The translations under genes and the position numbers were made by a program. Positions 52,823-62,600 of a stretch of DNA of 64,000 nucleotides are shown one piece after another; position 1 is the stretch's first letter, and every line of letters begins with the position of its first letter. The notes under the pieces are model-generated. The model worked only from the letters and a program-made list of their open reading frames with translations, searched no databases and was not told the DNA's origin. Source of the DNA: Tsukamurella paurometabola (lineage in GTDB: Bacteria > Actinomycetota > Actinomycetes > Mycobacteriales > Mycobacteriaceae); assembly GCF_900631615.1 (NCBI RefSeq), contig NZ_LR131273.1:2760850-2824849 (forward strand), read 5' to 3'.

Positions 52823-54079
52823 ATGATGGCCAACGGGAACGGCGCGCGGCCGACGGTGCTGAGTGTGCTCGACAAGGCGGTGCCCGCGTGGGCGAACGGG
52901 ATGAGCACGGCCGATTTCCTCGCCCGCGCACCACGCCTGAGCGAACTCGCCACGCCGGTGCTCGTCCTCGACCGGGCGGCGATGGCGGACAACATCGCGG
53001 AGTTCGCCCGGTGGACCGCCGCACACGGCTTCGACCTCGAGCCGCACGGCAAGACCACGATGGCGCCCGCGCTGTGGCAGGACCAGCTCGACGCCGGCTC
53101 CACGGCGATCACCGTCGCGAACCTGCCCCAGCTGCGGGCCGCCGTCGTCACCGGATTCCGGAACCTGCATGTGGCGAACGCGATCGCCGACCCGGCCGGG
53201 ATCCGCTGGCTCGGCGAGGCGCTCGACGCCGACCCGGAACTCGAGGTCACCCTCTGGGCCGACGGACTCGGCACCGTCGAACTGCTCGACCGCGGCCTCG
53301 CCACCGCGACGCGCCAGCCCACCGTGCTCGTCGAACTGGGTGGCCCCGGCGGCCGCACCGGAGCGCGCACCGTCGACGAGGCCGTCGCGATCGGCGAGCG
53401 CATCGCGGCGTCCCCGCGTCTGCGTCTCGGCGGCGTCACCGGCTACGAGGGCGCCTTCGCGCACGACACCTCGGCCGCGGCGCTCGGCACCGTCGACGAC
53501 TACCTGCGCACACTCAAGGCCCTGCACGCGCGCCTGCGCCCGCTGTACCCGGAAGGGCGCATCGTCGTCTCCGCCGGCGGCAGTGCCTATTTCGACCGTG
53601 TCGCCGCGATCCTCGGCGACATCGACGACGCCCGGATCGTGGTCAGGTCGGGGGCGTACATCATCCACGACGACGGCTTCTACCGCGGCATCACGCCGTC
53701 CGGCCGCGAGGCGGACGCGCCGCGGCTGCGGTCCGCGATGCACGTCTGGGCGCGCGTCATCTCGCGGCCCGAGCCCGGCCTCGCCCTGCTCGACGTGGGC
53801 CGCCGCGACGTCTCCTTCGACGAGGGCCTGCCCGAACCGCAGGTCGCCGCGCCGGGGCTCGGCGAGCCCGCGCGACCGCTCGAGGCGGAGATCTCCGCGG
53901 TCAACGATCAGCACGCCTTCCTCCGCCTGCCCGCCGGTGACCCGCTCGCCGTCGGCGACGTGGTGCGCCTGGGGCTGAGTCACCCGTGCACCGTCTTCGA
54001 CAAGTGGCGCGTCATCCCCGTCGTCGCCGACGACGGCGAGAACCCGCAGGTCGTCGACATGATCTCCACCTACTTCTAG
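52823..54079 (+). CDS. PLP enzyme, D-serine dehydratase / D-threonine aldolase family; possible D-glucosaminate dehydratase
   Basis: 418 residues from ATG 52823 (ATG 52826 also in frame). Alanine-racemase-type barrel with the PLP lysine in LEPHGKTTMAP and the family's second domain with the metal ligands H and C in LSHPCTVFDKWRVIP. The DSD1 domain requires zinc or manganese. Members act on D-serine, D-threonine and, in Pseudomonas, D-glucosaminate, which gives 2-keto-3-deoxygluconate and ammonia. Genes for KDG kinase and KDPG aldolase flank it, so D-glucosaminate is my preferred substrate. The alternative is a D-amino acid. Confidence 0.7.
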   Translation: MMANGNGARPTVLSVLDKAVPAWANGMSTADFLARAPRLSELATPVLVLDRAAMADNIAEFARWTAAHGFDLEPHGKTTMAPALWQDQLDAGSTAITVANLPQLRAAVVTGFRNLHVANAIADPAGIRWLGEALDADPELEVTLWADGLGTVELLDRGLATATRQPTVLVELGGPGGRTGARTVDEAVAIGERIAASPRLRLGGVTGYEGAFAHDTSAAALGTVDDYLRTLKALHARLRPLYPEGRIVVSAGGSAYFDRVAAILGDIDDARIVVRSGAYIIHDDGFYRGITPSGREADAPRLRSAMHVWARVISRPEPGLALLDVGRRDVSFDEGLPEPQVAAPGLGEPARPLEAEISAVNDQHAFLRLPAGDPLAVGDVVRLGLSHPCTVFDKWRVIPVVADDGENPQVVDMISTYF

Positions 54080-54088
54080 AGGCCCGCC

Positions 54089-55690
54089 ATGCACGACACA
54101 CTCATCCGCGCCGCCACCGTCGTCGACGGAACCGAGGCGCCCCGCTACACCGCGGATGTCGCGATCACCGACGGCGTCCTCACGGCGATCGGCACCGACC
54201 TCGGGCCGGCGCACCGCGTCATCGACGCCGACGGGCTGGTCCTGAGCCCCGGCTTCATCGACATGCACGCCCATTCCGACCTGCAGGTGCTCCTCAACCC
54301 GGAGCACCCGTCGCGGATCACGCAGGGCGTCACGTGCGAGGTGATCGGCCAGGACGGCCTGAGCTACGCGCCGGTCTCCGACGAGACGCTCGCCGTCGTG
54401 CGCCGCCAGATCGCCGGGTGGAACACCGATCCGGAGGACTTCGACTTCTCCTGGCGCACCGTCGGCGAATACCTCGACCGGCTCGACGCGGCCGGCACCG
54501 CGACCAACCTCGCCTACCTCGTGCCGCACGGTCTCCTCCGGGCCCTCACGATCGGCTTCGGCGACGGTGTCGCATCCCCGGCCGAGGTGGCCCGGATGCA
54601 GGAGATCCTGGCGCAGGGGCTGCGCGAGGGCGCCGTCGGCCTGTCCACGGGACTGACCTACACGCCCGCCATGTACGCCGACGACGCCGAGCTGGCCGCG
54701 CTCATGCGCACCACCGGCGAGCTCGGCGGCTACTTCTCCCCGCATCACCGCAGCTACGGCGCGGGCGCGATGGAGGCCTACGCCGAGATGATCGACCTGT
54801 CGAGGCGCACCGGCTGCCCGCTGCACCTCGCGCACGCCACCCTCAACTTCGGGCCGAACAAGGGCCGGGCACCCGAGCTCCTCGCCCTGCTCGACGATGC
54901 CGTCGCCGCGGGGGCCGACGTCTCGCTCGACACCTACCCCTACCTGCCGGGCGCCACGACGCTCGCCGCGATCCTCCCGAGCTGGGCCGCGGCCGGCGGC
55001 GCCGACGCCACTCTCGCGCGCCTGCGCGACCCGCAGGACCTCGCCCGCATCCGGGAGCACCTGGAGCACACCGGATCCGACGGCTGTCACGGCGTGATCG
55101 CCGAGTGGCACACCATCGAGATCAGCGGCGTCGGCACCGACGCGCTCGCCGGCTACGTCGGCCGCACCATCGAGCGGATCGCCGCCGACGAGCGCCGCGA
55201 CCCGTTCGACGTGTGCATCGGGCTCCTGCTCGACGACCGCCTCGCCACCGGCATCCTGCAGCACGTCGGGCACGAGGAGAACGTGCGCGCCATCATGCGC
55301 CACCCCGCGCACACCGGCGGCAGCGACGGCCTGCTCGTCGGCGGCAAGCCGCACCCGCGCGCCTGGGGCACCTTCGCGCGCTACCTCGGCCACTACAGCC
55401 GCGACCTGGGCCTGATGAGCCTCGAGGAGTGCGTCGGTCATCTCACGGGCCGTGCCGCCCGCCGCCTGAAGCTGGTGCGACGGGGCCTGGTCCGCGAGGG
55501 CTACGCCGCCGACCTGGCGCTCTTCGACCCCGACGCGGTGATCGACCGCGCCACCTACGACGCCCCGCGCACGCCCGCAGCGGGATTCACGCACGTCTTC
55601 GTCCGCGGTGTCGCCGCCCTGGACGACGGCGTCCCCACCGGCGCGCTCGCGGGCGGCGCGCTGCGTCTCACGGAAGAAGGAGTCCTGTGA
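54089..55690 (+). CDS. N-acyl-D-amino-acid deacylase (amidohydrolase), possible N-acetyl-D-glucosaminate deacetylase
   Basis: 533 residues from ATG 54089, 9 bp after the dehydratase stop. D-aminoacylase features: FIDMHAHSDLQVL (metal histidines), QGVTCEVIGQDG with the metal cysteine, YFSPHHRSYG and LHLAHATLNFG histidines, and GGSDGLLVGGKPHPRAWGTFARYL with the catalytic aspartate. The enzyme removes an acyl group from a D-configured 2-acylamino acid. N-acetyl-D-glucosaminate has such a centre, so this could be the first step of the cluster. A general D-aminoacylase remains possible. Confidence 0.85.
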   Translation: MHDTLIRAATVVDGTEAPRYTADVAITDGVLTAIGTDLGPAHRVIDADGLVLSPGFIDMHAHSDLQVLLNPEHPSRITQGVTCEVIGQDGLSYAPVSDETLAVVRRQIAGWNTDPEDFDFSWRTVGEYLDRLDAAGTATNLAYLVPHGLLRALTIGFGDGVASPAEVARMQEILAQGLREGAVGLSTGLTYTPAMYADDAELAALMRTTGELGGYFSPHHRSYGAGAMEAYAEMIDLSRRTGCPLHLAHATLNFGPNKGRAPELLALLDDAVAAGADVSLDTYPYLPGATTLAAILPSWAAAGGADATLARLRDPQDLARIREHLEHTGSDGCHGVIAEWHTIEISGVGTDALAGYVGRTIERIAADERRDPFDVCIGLLLDDRLATGILQHVGHEENVRAIMRHPAHTGGSDGLLVGGKPHPRAWGTFARYLGHYSRDLGLMSLEECVGHLTGRAARRLKLVRRGLVREGYAADLALFDPDAVIDRATYDAPRTPAAGFTHVFVRGVAALDDGVPTGALAGGALRLTEEGVL

Positions 55691-56319
55691 CCGCCACCGA
55701 TCCATCCGGCCTGCTCGACGCGCTGGCCGCAGACCGGGCGCTCACCGTGGTGCGCGCCCCCGAGCTCCCCGACGCGGCGGCACTGTGCCGCGCGCTCGCG
55801 GAGGGCGGGATCCGCACCGTGGAGCTGACGTTCACCACACCCGGCGTCCTGGGCCACCTCGAACGCGCCGCGGACGTCGAGGGCACGAACCTCGGCGTCG
55901 GCACGGTGCGGTCCGCCGCCCAGGCCCGCGACGCCGTGAACGCGGGTGCCCGGTTCCTGGTGACGCCCGACGTCAACGAGGAGGTCGCGGAGGCGGCACG
56001 CGACCTCGGCGTCCCTGTCTTCCTCGGCGCGCTGACCCCGACCGAGGTGGCACGCGCGGCCGCGCTCGGGTCGGTGGCAGTGAAGATCTTCCCCGCCCGT
56101 GCCTTCGGGCCGGGCTACCTCAAGGACCTGCACGGTCCGTTCCCCGGCCTGCCGCTCCTCCCGTCCGGCGGGGTGAGCGAGGCCAATGCCCGCGAGTTCC
56201 TGGGTGCCGGCGCGGTCGCCGTCTGCGCCGGCACGTCCGTCGTGCCCCCCGACACCGTCGCCGCCGGCGACTGGGCCGACATCACCCTCCGCGCCGCGCG
56301 TTTCGTCGCCGCGCTCTGA
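55687..56319 (+). CDS. KDPG/KHG aldolase
   Basis: 210 residues from GTG 55687, overlapping the deacylase stop by 4 bp (GTGA). Class I aldolase of the KDPG family: catalytic glutamate in VELTFTTPG, the Schiff-base lysine in VAVKIFPARAFGPGYLKDL and phosphate-binding LPSGGVSEANAREFLGAGA. It splits 2-keto-3-deoxy-6-phosphogluconate into pyruvate and glyceraldehyde 3-phosphate, the last step of the proposed pathway. Confidence 0.92.
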   Translation: MTATDPSGLLDALAADRALTVVRAPELPDAAALCRALAEGGIRTVELTFTTPGVLGHLERAADVEGTNLGVGTVRSAAQARDAVNAGARFLVTPDVNEEVAEAARDLGVPVFLGALTPTEVARAAALGSVAVKIFPARAFGPGYLKDLHGPFPGLPLLPSGGVSEANAREFLGAGAVAVCAGTSVVPPDTVAAGDWADITLRAARFVAAL

Positions 56320-56346
56320 TCCCCTTCCAGAACGGGAGTACCACTC

Positions 56347-57741
56347 ATGTCCTCGGCCATCGACTGGCTGCAGCACGACACCGGGGGGCTGCTGACCCTC
56401 GCCGCGGTATCGATCGCGGTCCTGCTGTTCCTCATCATCAAGGTCAAGCTCGAACCCTTCATCGCGCTGATCATCGTCTCGGTCGGACTGGCGCTGGTCG
56501 CGGGCGTCTCCGTCGAGAAGCTCGTCGGATCACCGCAGAAGGGTGCGGCGCAATCGATCCTGGAGACCGGCTTCGGCGGCATCCTCGGTCACATCGCCCC
56601 GATCATCGGCCTCGGCACGGTACTCGGCGCCATCCTGGAACGCTCCGGCGGCGCCGACGTGCTCACCAGCTGGCTGCTGAAACTGTTCGGCCCCAAGGGA
56701 GCGCCACTGGCGATGGGCGTCACCGGTCTCATCCTGGGCATCCCGGTGTTCTTCGACATCGGCATCTTCATCCTGGCGCCGCTGGTGTACGTGTGTGCCA
56801 AGCGCGGCGGCAAGTCGCTCGTCATGTACGCGATGCCGATGCTCGCCGGCCTGTCGATGACGCACGCCTTCCTGCCGCCGCACCCCGGCCCCGTGGCCGC
56901 GGCGGGCCTGCTGCACACCTCGCTCGGCTGGATCATCATCATGGGCCTCGTCTGCGGCATCCCCGCCTGGTTCGCCTCGGGCATCGTCTGGGGCACGTGG
57001 ATCGGCAAGCGGGTCATCGTCGACGTTCCCGAGGAGTTCGTGCCGGAGGAGGCCCACGCCAGCAAGAAGCAGCCGCCGCTCTCCCTGATCGCCTTCATCA
57101 TCGCGGTCCCCATGCTGCTGATCCTCGGCGGCACCTTCGGCTCCGTGTGGCTCGAGAAGGGCACCAGGCCGTTCTCGATCCTCGTCTTCCTCGGCACGCC
57201 CGCCATCGCCCTGACCATCGCGGTCGTCCTGGCCTTCTACCTGCTCGGCATCCGGCGCGGCATCAACGCCACCCAGCTCGCCGAGATGACCGGTGCGGCG
57301 CTCAAGCCGATCGGCATGATCCTGCTGGTGGTCGGCGCCGGCGCCCTGTTCGGCGCGGTCCTGCGGGCCACGGGCGTGGGCACGGCGCTCACCGACTCGA
57401 TGTCGGACCTCGGCCTGCCGCTGATCGTGACCGCCTACCTGGTCAGCTGCGCCCTGCGCATCGCGCAGGGCTCGGCGACGGTGGCGATCACCGCGACCGC
57501 CGGCATCATCGGTGAGACGGTGGCCGCCGGCAACTACTCGCAGGCGCAGATCGCGCTGATCGTCATCGCGATCTCGGCCGGCTCGATCATCCTCAGCCAC
57601 GTCAACGACGGGGGTTTCTGGATCGTCGCGAAGTACTTCAACATGACGGTCAAGCAGACGCTCATGACCTGGTCGGTGCTCGAGACCGTCCTCTCGGTGG
57701 TGGGCTTCGCGATGGTGCTCATCGTCTGGGCGATCGTCTGA
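56347..57741 (+). CDS. GntP-family gluconate/sugar-acid:H+ symporter
   Basis: 464 residues from ATG 56347, 27 bp after the aldolase. About twelve membrane helices. Family signatures: GFGGILGHIAPIIGLGTVLGAILERSGGA, GIPVFFDIGIFILAPL, HAFLPPHPGPVAAAGLL and RIAQGSATVAITATAGI. GntP members carry gluconate, 2-dehydro-gluconate or D-serine. The neighbouring enzymes point to a gluconate-like amino sugar acid. Confidence 0.93.
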   Translation: MSSAIDWLQHDTGGLLTLAAVSIAVLLFLIIKVKLEPFIALIIVSVGLALVAGVSVEKLVGSPQKGAAQSILETGFGGILGHIAPIIGLGTVLGAILERSGGADVLTSWLLKLFGPKGAPLAMGVTGLILGIPVFFDIGIFILAPLVYVCAKRGGKSLVMYAMPMLAGLSMTHAFLPPHPGPVAAAGLLHTSLGWIIIMGLVCGIPAWFASGIVWGTWIGKRVIVDVPEEFVPEEAHASKKQPPLSLIAFIIAVPMLLILGGTFGSVWLEKGTRPFSILVFLGTPAIALTIAVVLAFYLLGIRRGINATQLAEMTGAALKPIGMILLVVGAGALFGAVLRATGVGTALTDSMSDLGLPLIVTAYLVSCALRIAQGSATVAITATAGIIGETVAAGNYSQAQIALIVIAISAGSIILSHVNDGGFWIVAKYFNMTVKQTLMTWSVLETVLSVVGFAMVLIVWAIV

Positions 57742-57750
57742 CCGCCGCGG

Positions 57751-57804
57751 CGTCGCGTCCCGTCGCGACGCCGCGTCCCGTCGCGACGCCGCGTCCCGTC
57801 GCGT
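57751..57804. repeat. 18-bp tandem repeat, three copies
   Basis: Copies at 57751-57768, 57769-57786 and 57787-57804 with unit CGCCGCGTCCCGTCGCGA (one variant base in the first and third). GGCGTCGCG / CGCGACGCC arms (57750-57773) form a hairpin just after the GntP stop, so it may also terminate that transcript. Confidence 0.75.
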
Positions 57805-57924
57805 CGCCGGGCACGGCGGGGCGGTGCACCTGTTTACCCCGCGCGGAGCCCGCCTCGGCGATACGTTGGATGACAGCGGCCGCGCGATCCGCGGCCACTT
57901 CCGGACTGACGAGGTGGACTGAAG

Positions 57925-59565
57925 ATGGCTCATGCGCGTGCCGGCCAACCGGCTCTTCCCGAGGACCTGATCGACGTCGAAGCCGTTCGTGCTGCGTACT
58001 ATTCGGTCGCGCCCGACCCCGGCGACCCCGATCAGCGGGTGACCTTCGGCACGTCGGGGCATCGGGGGACGTCGCTGAACGGCAGCTTCAACGACAACCA
58101 CATCGCGGCCACCACGCAGGCGATCGTCGAGTACCGCGCGGCGGAGGGCGTCCGCGGGCCGCTCTACCTCGCGAAGGACACGCACCTGCTCTCCGGCCCG
58201 GCGTGGGAGACGGCTGTGGAGGTGCTCGCCGCGAACGGCGTCGACACCCTGATCGACCTCGACGACCGGTACACGCCGACGCCCGCCCTGAGTCACGCGA
58301 TCCTCACCTTCAACCGCAGGCACGGCGGGGGCGTCGAGGCGGACGGCATCGTCGTCACCCCGTCGCACAACCCGCCCGCGGACGGCGGCTTCAAGTACAA
58401 CCCGCCGACCGGTGGCCCCGCCGACACCGACGCGACCTCGGCGATCGCCGCGCGTGCCAACGAGATCCTCGAGGGCGGCCTCCGCGACGTGCGCCGGATC
58501 CCGTTGGAGCGGGCCCTCGCCTCCGACGCGATCCAACGCTTCGACTTCCTCGACTCCTACGTCGGGGACCTGCCGTCGGTGTTGCACCTGGACAAGATCC
58601 GCGACGCCGGCGTCCGCATCGGCGCCGACCCCCTCGGCGGTGCGGCGGTCGGCTACTGGGGTGCCATCGGCGACCGGTACAACCTCGACCTCACCGTGGT
58701 CAATCCGACCGTCGACCCGCAGTTCGCGTTCATGACGCTCGACACCGACGGCAAGATCCGCATGGACTGCAGCTCGCCCAACGCGATGGCCTCGCTCATC
58801 GCGAACAAGGACCAGTACGACATCGCGACCGGCAACGACGCGGACTCCGACCGGCACGGCATCGTCACCCCCGACGGCGGGCTGATGAACCCGAACCACT
58901 ACCTCGCCGTCGCGATCGACTACCTCTTCGCCTCGCGCGGCTGGCGCGACGACGCCGCGGTCGGCAAGACGCTCGTCAGCTCGTCGATGATCGACCGCGT
59001 GGTGGCCGAGCAGCGCCGCAAACTCCTCGAGGTCCCCGTCGGTTTCAAGTGGTTCGTGCCCGGCCTGCTCGACGGGAGTGTCGGCTTCGGCGGCGAGGAG
59101 TCCGCCGGCGCGTCCTTCCTGCGGCACGACGGATCGGTGTGGACCACCGACAAGGACGGCATCATCCTGGCGCTGCTCGCATCGGAGATCCTGGCCGTCA
59201 CCGGCAAGAGCCCGTCGCAGCACTTCGCGGTGCTCGGGGAGCAGTACGGCGTGCCCGCCTACGCGCGGACCGACGCGCCCGCCGGCCGCGAGCAGAAGGC
59301 GGTGCTGGCGAAGCTCTCGCCCGAGCAGGTCACGGCCGGCGAGCTGGCGGGGGAGCCGATCACCGCCAAGCTCACCCGCGCGCCCGGCAACGGCGCTCCG
59401 ATCGGCGGTCTCAAGGTGACCACCGAGAGTGCGTGGTTCGCGGCGCGTCCGTCCGGTACCGAGGACGTGTACAAGATCTACGCCGAGTCCTTCCGCGGGC
59501 CGGAGCATCTCGCCCAGGTGCAGGCCGAGGCGAAGGCGCTCGTCGACGGCGTTCTGGGGGCCTGA
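57925..59565 (+). CDS. pgm: Phosphoglucomutase (alpha-D-glucose phosphate-specific)
   Basis: 546 residues from ATG 57925, GAGGTGG upstream. Four-domain phosphohexomutase: the active-site serine is in [17 protein letters not shown], metal loop [11 protein letters not shown], sugar-binding [10 protein letters not shown] and phosphate-binding [21 protein letters not shown] near residue 40 is the typical start. It interconverts glucose 1-phosphate and glucose 6-phosphate, for glycogen, trehalose and cell-wall sugar nucleotides. Not obviously linked to the preceding cluster. Confidence 0.97.
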   Translation: MAHARAGQPALPEDLIDVEAVRAAYYSVAPDPGDPDQRVTFGTSGHRGTSLNGSFNDNHIAATTQAIVEYRAAEGVRGPLYLAKDTHLLSGPAWETAVEVLAANGVDTLIDLDDRYTPTPALSHAILTFNRRHGGGVEADGIVVTPSHNPPADGGFKYNPPTGGPADTDATSAIAARANEILEGGLRDVRRIPLERALASDAIQRFDFLDSYVGDLPSVLHLDKIRDAGVRIGADPLGGAAVGYWGAIGDRYNLDLTVVNPTVDPQFAFMTLDTDGKIRMDCSSPNAMASLIANKDQYDIATGNDADSDRHGIVTPDGGLMNPNHYLAVAIDYLFASRGWRDDAAVGKTLVSSSMIDRVVAEQRRKLLEVPVGFKWFVPGLLDGSVGFGGEESAGASFLRHDGSVWTTDKDGIILALLASEILAVTGKSPSQHFAVLGEQYGVPAYARTDAPAGREQKAVLAKLSPEQVTAGELAGEPITAKLTRAPGNGAPIGGLKVTTESAWFAARPSGTEDVYKIYAESFRGPEHLAQVQAEAKALVDGVLGA

Positions 59566-59623
59566 AAACGTTCTCCACCCCGCCTGACCTGGGAACTCTG
59601 CGATTGCCGCTATTGTGGTCGGC

Positions 59624-60364
59624 GTGAGCAAGGGTAAGAACGCGAAGTACGTTCCCGCGAAGCAGTCCAACACCATGACCTACGTGCTGGGCGGTATCGC
59701 CGTCCTCGTGGTGATCGTGGTCGTCATCGGCGGCGTCCTGCTGCTGAGCAAGAAGGAGGGCACGCCCGCCGACAAGGCGCAGGCCGCGATCGACAAGGCC
59801 ACGCCGTCCTTCGTGCTCGGCAAAGCGGACGCGCCCACGAAGCTGACGTTCTTCGAGGACGCCTACTGCCCCGCCTGCGGCAACATGGAGCGCGCCTACG
59901 GCGAGCAGATCACCAAGGCGGTCGAGGACGGGAAGCTGCAGATCACGTTCTTCATGCTCTCCTTCCTGAACCGCCAGAGCCCGTCGGGCGACTACTCCGA
60001 CCGCGCGGCCGGCGGCCTGCTGGCCATCGCCAAGTCGTCGCTGCCCGAGGATCAGAAGCAGAAGGCCTGGCTGGGTGCGCACACCGCCATGTACGCCAAC
60101 CAGCCCGAGGAGGGCAAGGGCGACAAGACCAACGCCGAGATCGCCAAGGTCCTGGCCGACGGCGCGAAGGCCAAGGGGGTCGAGCTGCCCGCCGACGTCG
60201 TCAGCGCCATCAGCGAGGGCAAGTACGCGACCGATGCGGCGACGACCGCCGGCGAGGGCAGCAAGCTGCTGAGCGAGGTCAACAGCACCGGCACACCCAC
60301 CGTCGTGCACAACGGAGTGAAGGTCGAGGTGCAGGGCGACTGGCTGACTCCGCTCCTCAAGTAG
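59624..60364 (+). CDS. Membrane-anchored DsbA-like thiol oxidoreductase
   Basis: 246 residues from GTG 59624; TATTGT (59611-59616) exactly 7 bases upstream indicates a leaderless mRNA. A lysine-rich head and one membrane helix (TMTYVLGGIAVLVVIVVVIGGVLLL), then a DsbA fold with redox motif CPAC (Cys82, Cys85) in FFEDAYCPACGNM and the cis-proline segment STGTPTVVHNG. It should face outside and help form disulfides in exported proteins, several of which in this window (Rpf, lipase) have cysteine pairs. Confidence 0.9.
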   Translation: MSKGKNAKYVPAKQSNTMTYVLGGIAVLVVIVVVIGGVLLLSKKEGTPADKAQAAIDKATPSFVLGKADAPTKLTFFEDAYCPACGNMERAYGEQITKAVEDGKLQITFFMLSFLNRQSPSGDYSDRAAGGLLAIAKSSLPEDQKQKAWLGAHTAMYANQPEEGKGDKTNAEIAKVLADGAKAKGVELPADVVSAISEGKYATDAATTAGEGSKLLSEVNSTGTPTVVHNGVKVEVQGDWLTPLLK

Positions 60365-60454
60365 AAAACAGGCGCTGACCAGCCGATTTGGTGCACGAGA
60401 GCTGCCTCCTGTAATGTTCTCCGGGCGGGAAACCGCAGGTGAACAACGCAATAC

Positions 60455-60527
60455 GGGGCTATGGCGCAGCTGGTAGCGCACCACACTGGCAGTGTGGGGG
60501 TCAGGGGTTCGAGTCCCCTTAGCTCCA
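60455..60527 (+). tRNA. tRNA-Ala (GGC)
   Basis: 73-base cloverleaf: acceptor GGGGCTA / TAGCTCC, D-arm GCGCAGCTGGTAGCGC, anticodon stem CCACA / TGTGG with loop CTGGCAG, so anticodon GGC, and T-arm GGGGTTCGAGTCCCC. CCA is not encoded. Confidence 0.95.
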
Positions 60528-60537
60528 CTCGAGAAAT

Positions 60538-60561
60538 CCCCTCCGACGCAGGTCGGAGGGG
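60538..60561 (+). terminator. tRNA-Ala terminator
   Basis: CCCCTCCGAC-GCAG-GTCGGAGGGG, perfect 10-bp stem with flanking GAGAA / TTCTC pairing, followed by TCGTTTCC. Confidence 0.85.
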
Positions 60562-60648
60562 AATTCTCGTTTCCGGAGGTCGACGGTCCGCCGCAGTCCG
60601 CGCTTCGGTCCGGGGAGGCGCCCGGAGTAGTGCGCGGAGGTTCCAGCG

Positions 60649-60942
60649 TCAGTCGACGCCCTTGACGATGCGGAAGTCGCGCTCTACGCCGTCGCCGAGG
60701 GCGGCGAGCGCCTCCTGGTAGGCCTCGCTCTCGCGCGCGGCGACGGCCTGCTCGAAACTGTCGAACTCGATGACGATGGTGCGCTCGGCGATACCGGCCT
60801 CGTAGGCGATGACCCGCCCGTCGCGCGACAGCAGGCGCCCGCCACCGGCCGCGACCGCTCGGGCGGCCAGCGCGTTGTAGGCGGCCAGCTTCTCGGTGTC
60901 GTTGATCGCGCGGTAGTTGCTGACCCAGTAGCCCTTGGCCAC
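60649..60942 (-). CDS. DUF1330 family protein
   Basis: 97 residues from GTG 60942, with AGGAGG 4 bases upstream. Dimeric alpha-beta barrel: KGYWVSNYRAINDTEKLAAYNALAARAV, RTIVIEFDSFEQAVAARESEAYQEAL and the ending ERDFRIVKGVD are typical of DUF1330. Function unknown for the family; a small enzyme or binding protein. Divergent from the DUF445 gene with 258 bp between. Confidence 0.87.
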   Translation of the reverse strand: MAKGYWVSNYRAINDTEKLAAYNALAARAVAAGGGRLLSRDGRVIAYEAGIAERTIVIEFDSFEQAVAARESEAYQEALAALGDGVERDFRIVKGVD

Positions 60943-61200
60943 GGTGCCTCCTGAGGTCGGGGAGTGAAGGGCGGCGCCGGCATCGAGCGGCGTCGGACGC
61001 CACGCTACCCGGCGAGTGAAGGTGGGAGTTGGCAACCGTGCGAGGTTTGTCAAGCGAATCGGACACCATCGCAGATGAACGGCGGTTACTACCGCAAATC
61101 GGCTCCGCGCCATGACTTCGCAGGCACACAATACGAGGCACTTCGCCCGGAACGTGACGACGAACGGCGGCCCGGGCACCGCGAGCCACGGAGGTGCCGA

Positions 61201-62598
61201 ATGCAATCCTGGTCCGAGATCGTCGCCGACTTCGGCCGGAACTGGCCGGTGTACGTCTCCATGCCGATCATCGCCGCGCTCATCGGCTACGGCACCAAGC
61301 TGGTCGCGATCAAGATGATGTTCCGGCCGCAGAAGTTCAAGGGCATCGGCAAGCTCGGCTGGCAGGGCATCATTCCGCGGCGGGCGCCGCAGATGGTCGA
61401 CATCCTGTGCGACACCCTCACCGGCCGCCTCATCTCCTCGCGCGAGATCGCCGGGAAGATCGACGGTGCCGAGGTCGCGGCACTCATCGAGCGCCCGTTG
61501 CGGGCGGAGGTCGGCCGCGTGGCCCGCGAGGTGCTGCCCGAGTACCAGCCGACCCTGTGGCACGTGCTGCCCCCGGTGGCCCAGGACCTCGTCATCGAGC
61601 GCGTGCAGGACGCCGCCCCGGATGCCGTCGTCCGCATCACCGAGGCGATCACCGACGACGTCGACGAGCTCTTCGACCTCAAGGCGATGGTGACCGAGGA
61701 GTTCCTGGCGGACCCGGACACGCTGGAGTCGATGTTCCTCGACGTCGGCCGCAGGGAGTTCGCGTTCATCCGGCGCAGCGGCCTCGTGTTCGGCTTCTGC
61801 ATCGGCCTCGTTCAGCTCCTGGTCTGGGCGCTCTTCCGCAATCCGTACGTGATGCCACTGTTCGGCCTGTTCACGGGCTGGTTCACGGACTGGGCGGCGC
61901 TCCGCCTGATCTTCAACCCCAAGGAGCCGAAGAAGTACCTCGGGGTGATCACGTGGCAGGGGCTGTTCCTCAAGCACCGGATCCCGGTGTCCCACGAGTA
62001 CGGCACGCTGATCGCCACGCGCGTGCTGACCTCCGACCGACTGATGCGCGCGGTGTTCACGGGCAAGAACTCCCCGAAGGTGGTCATGGTGATCGCCGAG
62101 GTGATCGAGGACAGCGTCCGCGAGCACCTGGGCGACCTCGAGCAGCTCGCGGGCGTCGACGTGGCCTCTCTGCCCCTGCTCAAGGAGCTGGGGATCACCG
62201 AGCTCCCGGGCCTCGGCGCGATCGGCGGCGAGGTGGGGGACCTGCCGGTGGCCGGCCTGCTCGGCGTCGTCAGCGGCGTGCTCAGCGGTCCGGTCCGCGG
62301 GGCGACGGGCCTGGGCCTCGATGTCGCGGGCGTGCAACCGATGTGCAACGCCGCCGCGGCGGACATCGCGGAATCCCTGCCGGCGGTGCTCCGGGGCGCG
62401 GAGGACTACCTCACGCGCGTCATGGAGATCCAGCCGATCATGGCCGAGAAGATGGCCGCGATGACGCCGGAGGAGTTCGAAGGCGTTCTGCGACCGGCGT
62501 TCCAGGCCGACGAGCGCACATTGATCATGGTCGGCGCGATCCTCGGCTTCCTCGTGGGTGAGCTGCAGGTTCTGTTGGTGGAGCACCTGACCCACTGA
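61201..62598 (+). CDS. DUF445 family membrane protein
   Basis: 465 residues from ATG 61201, ribosome site GGAGG. DUF445 (YheB-like) signatures: IAALIGYGTKLVAIKMMFRPQKFKG, the repeated GLFTGWFTDWAALRLIFNPKEPKKYLG, and helical arms between. One membrane helix at each end and two in the middle with long helical cytosolic parts (residues 60-190). Function unknown. Three bases past the stop begins a perfect CRP-like site. Confidence 0.87.
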   Translation: MQSWSEIVADFGRNWPVYVSMPIIAALIGYGTKLVAIKMMFRPQKFKGIGKLGWQGIIPRRAPQMVDILCDTLTGRLISSREIAGKIDGAEVAALIERPLRAEVGRVAREVLPEYQPTLWHVLPPVAQDLVIERVQDAAPDAVVRITEAITDDVDELFDLKAMVTEEFLADPDTLESMFLDVGRREFAFIRRSGLVFGFCIGLVQLLVWALFRNPYVMPLFGLFTGWFTDWAALRLIFNPKEPKKYLGVITWQGLFLKHRIPVSHEYGTLIATRVLTSDRLMRAVFTGKNSPKVVMVIAEVIEDSVREHLGDLEQLAGVDVASLPLLKELGITELPGLGAIGGEVGDLPVAGLLGVVSGVLSGPVRGATGLGLDVAGVQPMCNAAAADIAESLPAVLRGAEDYLTRVMEIQPIMAEKMAAMTPEEFEGVLRPAFQADERTLIMVGAILGFLVGELQVLLVEHLTH

Positions 62599-62600
62599 TA

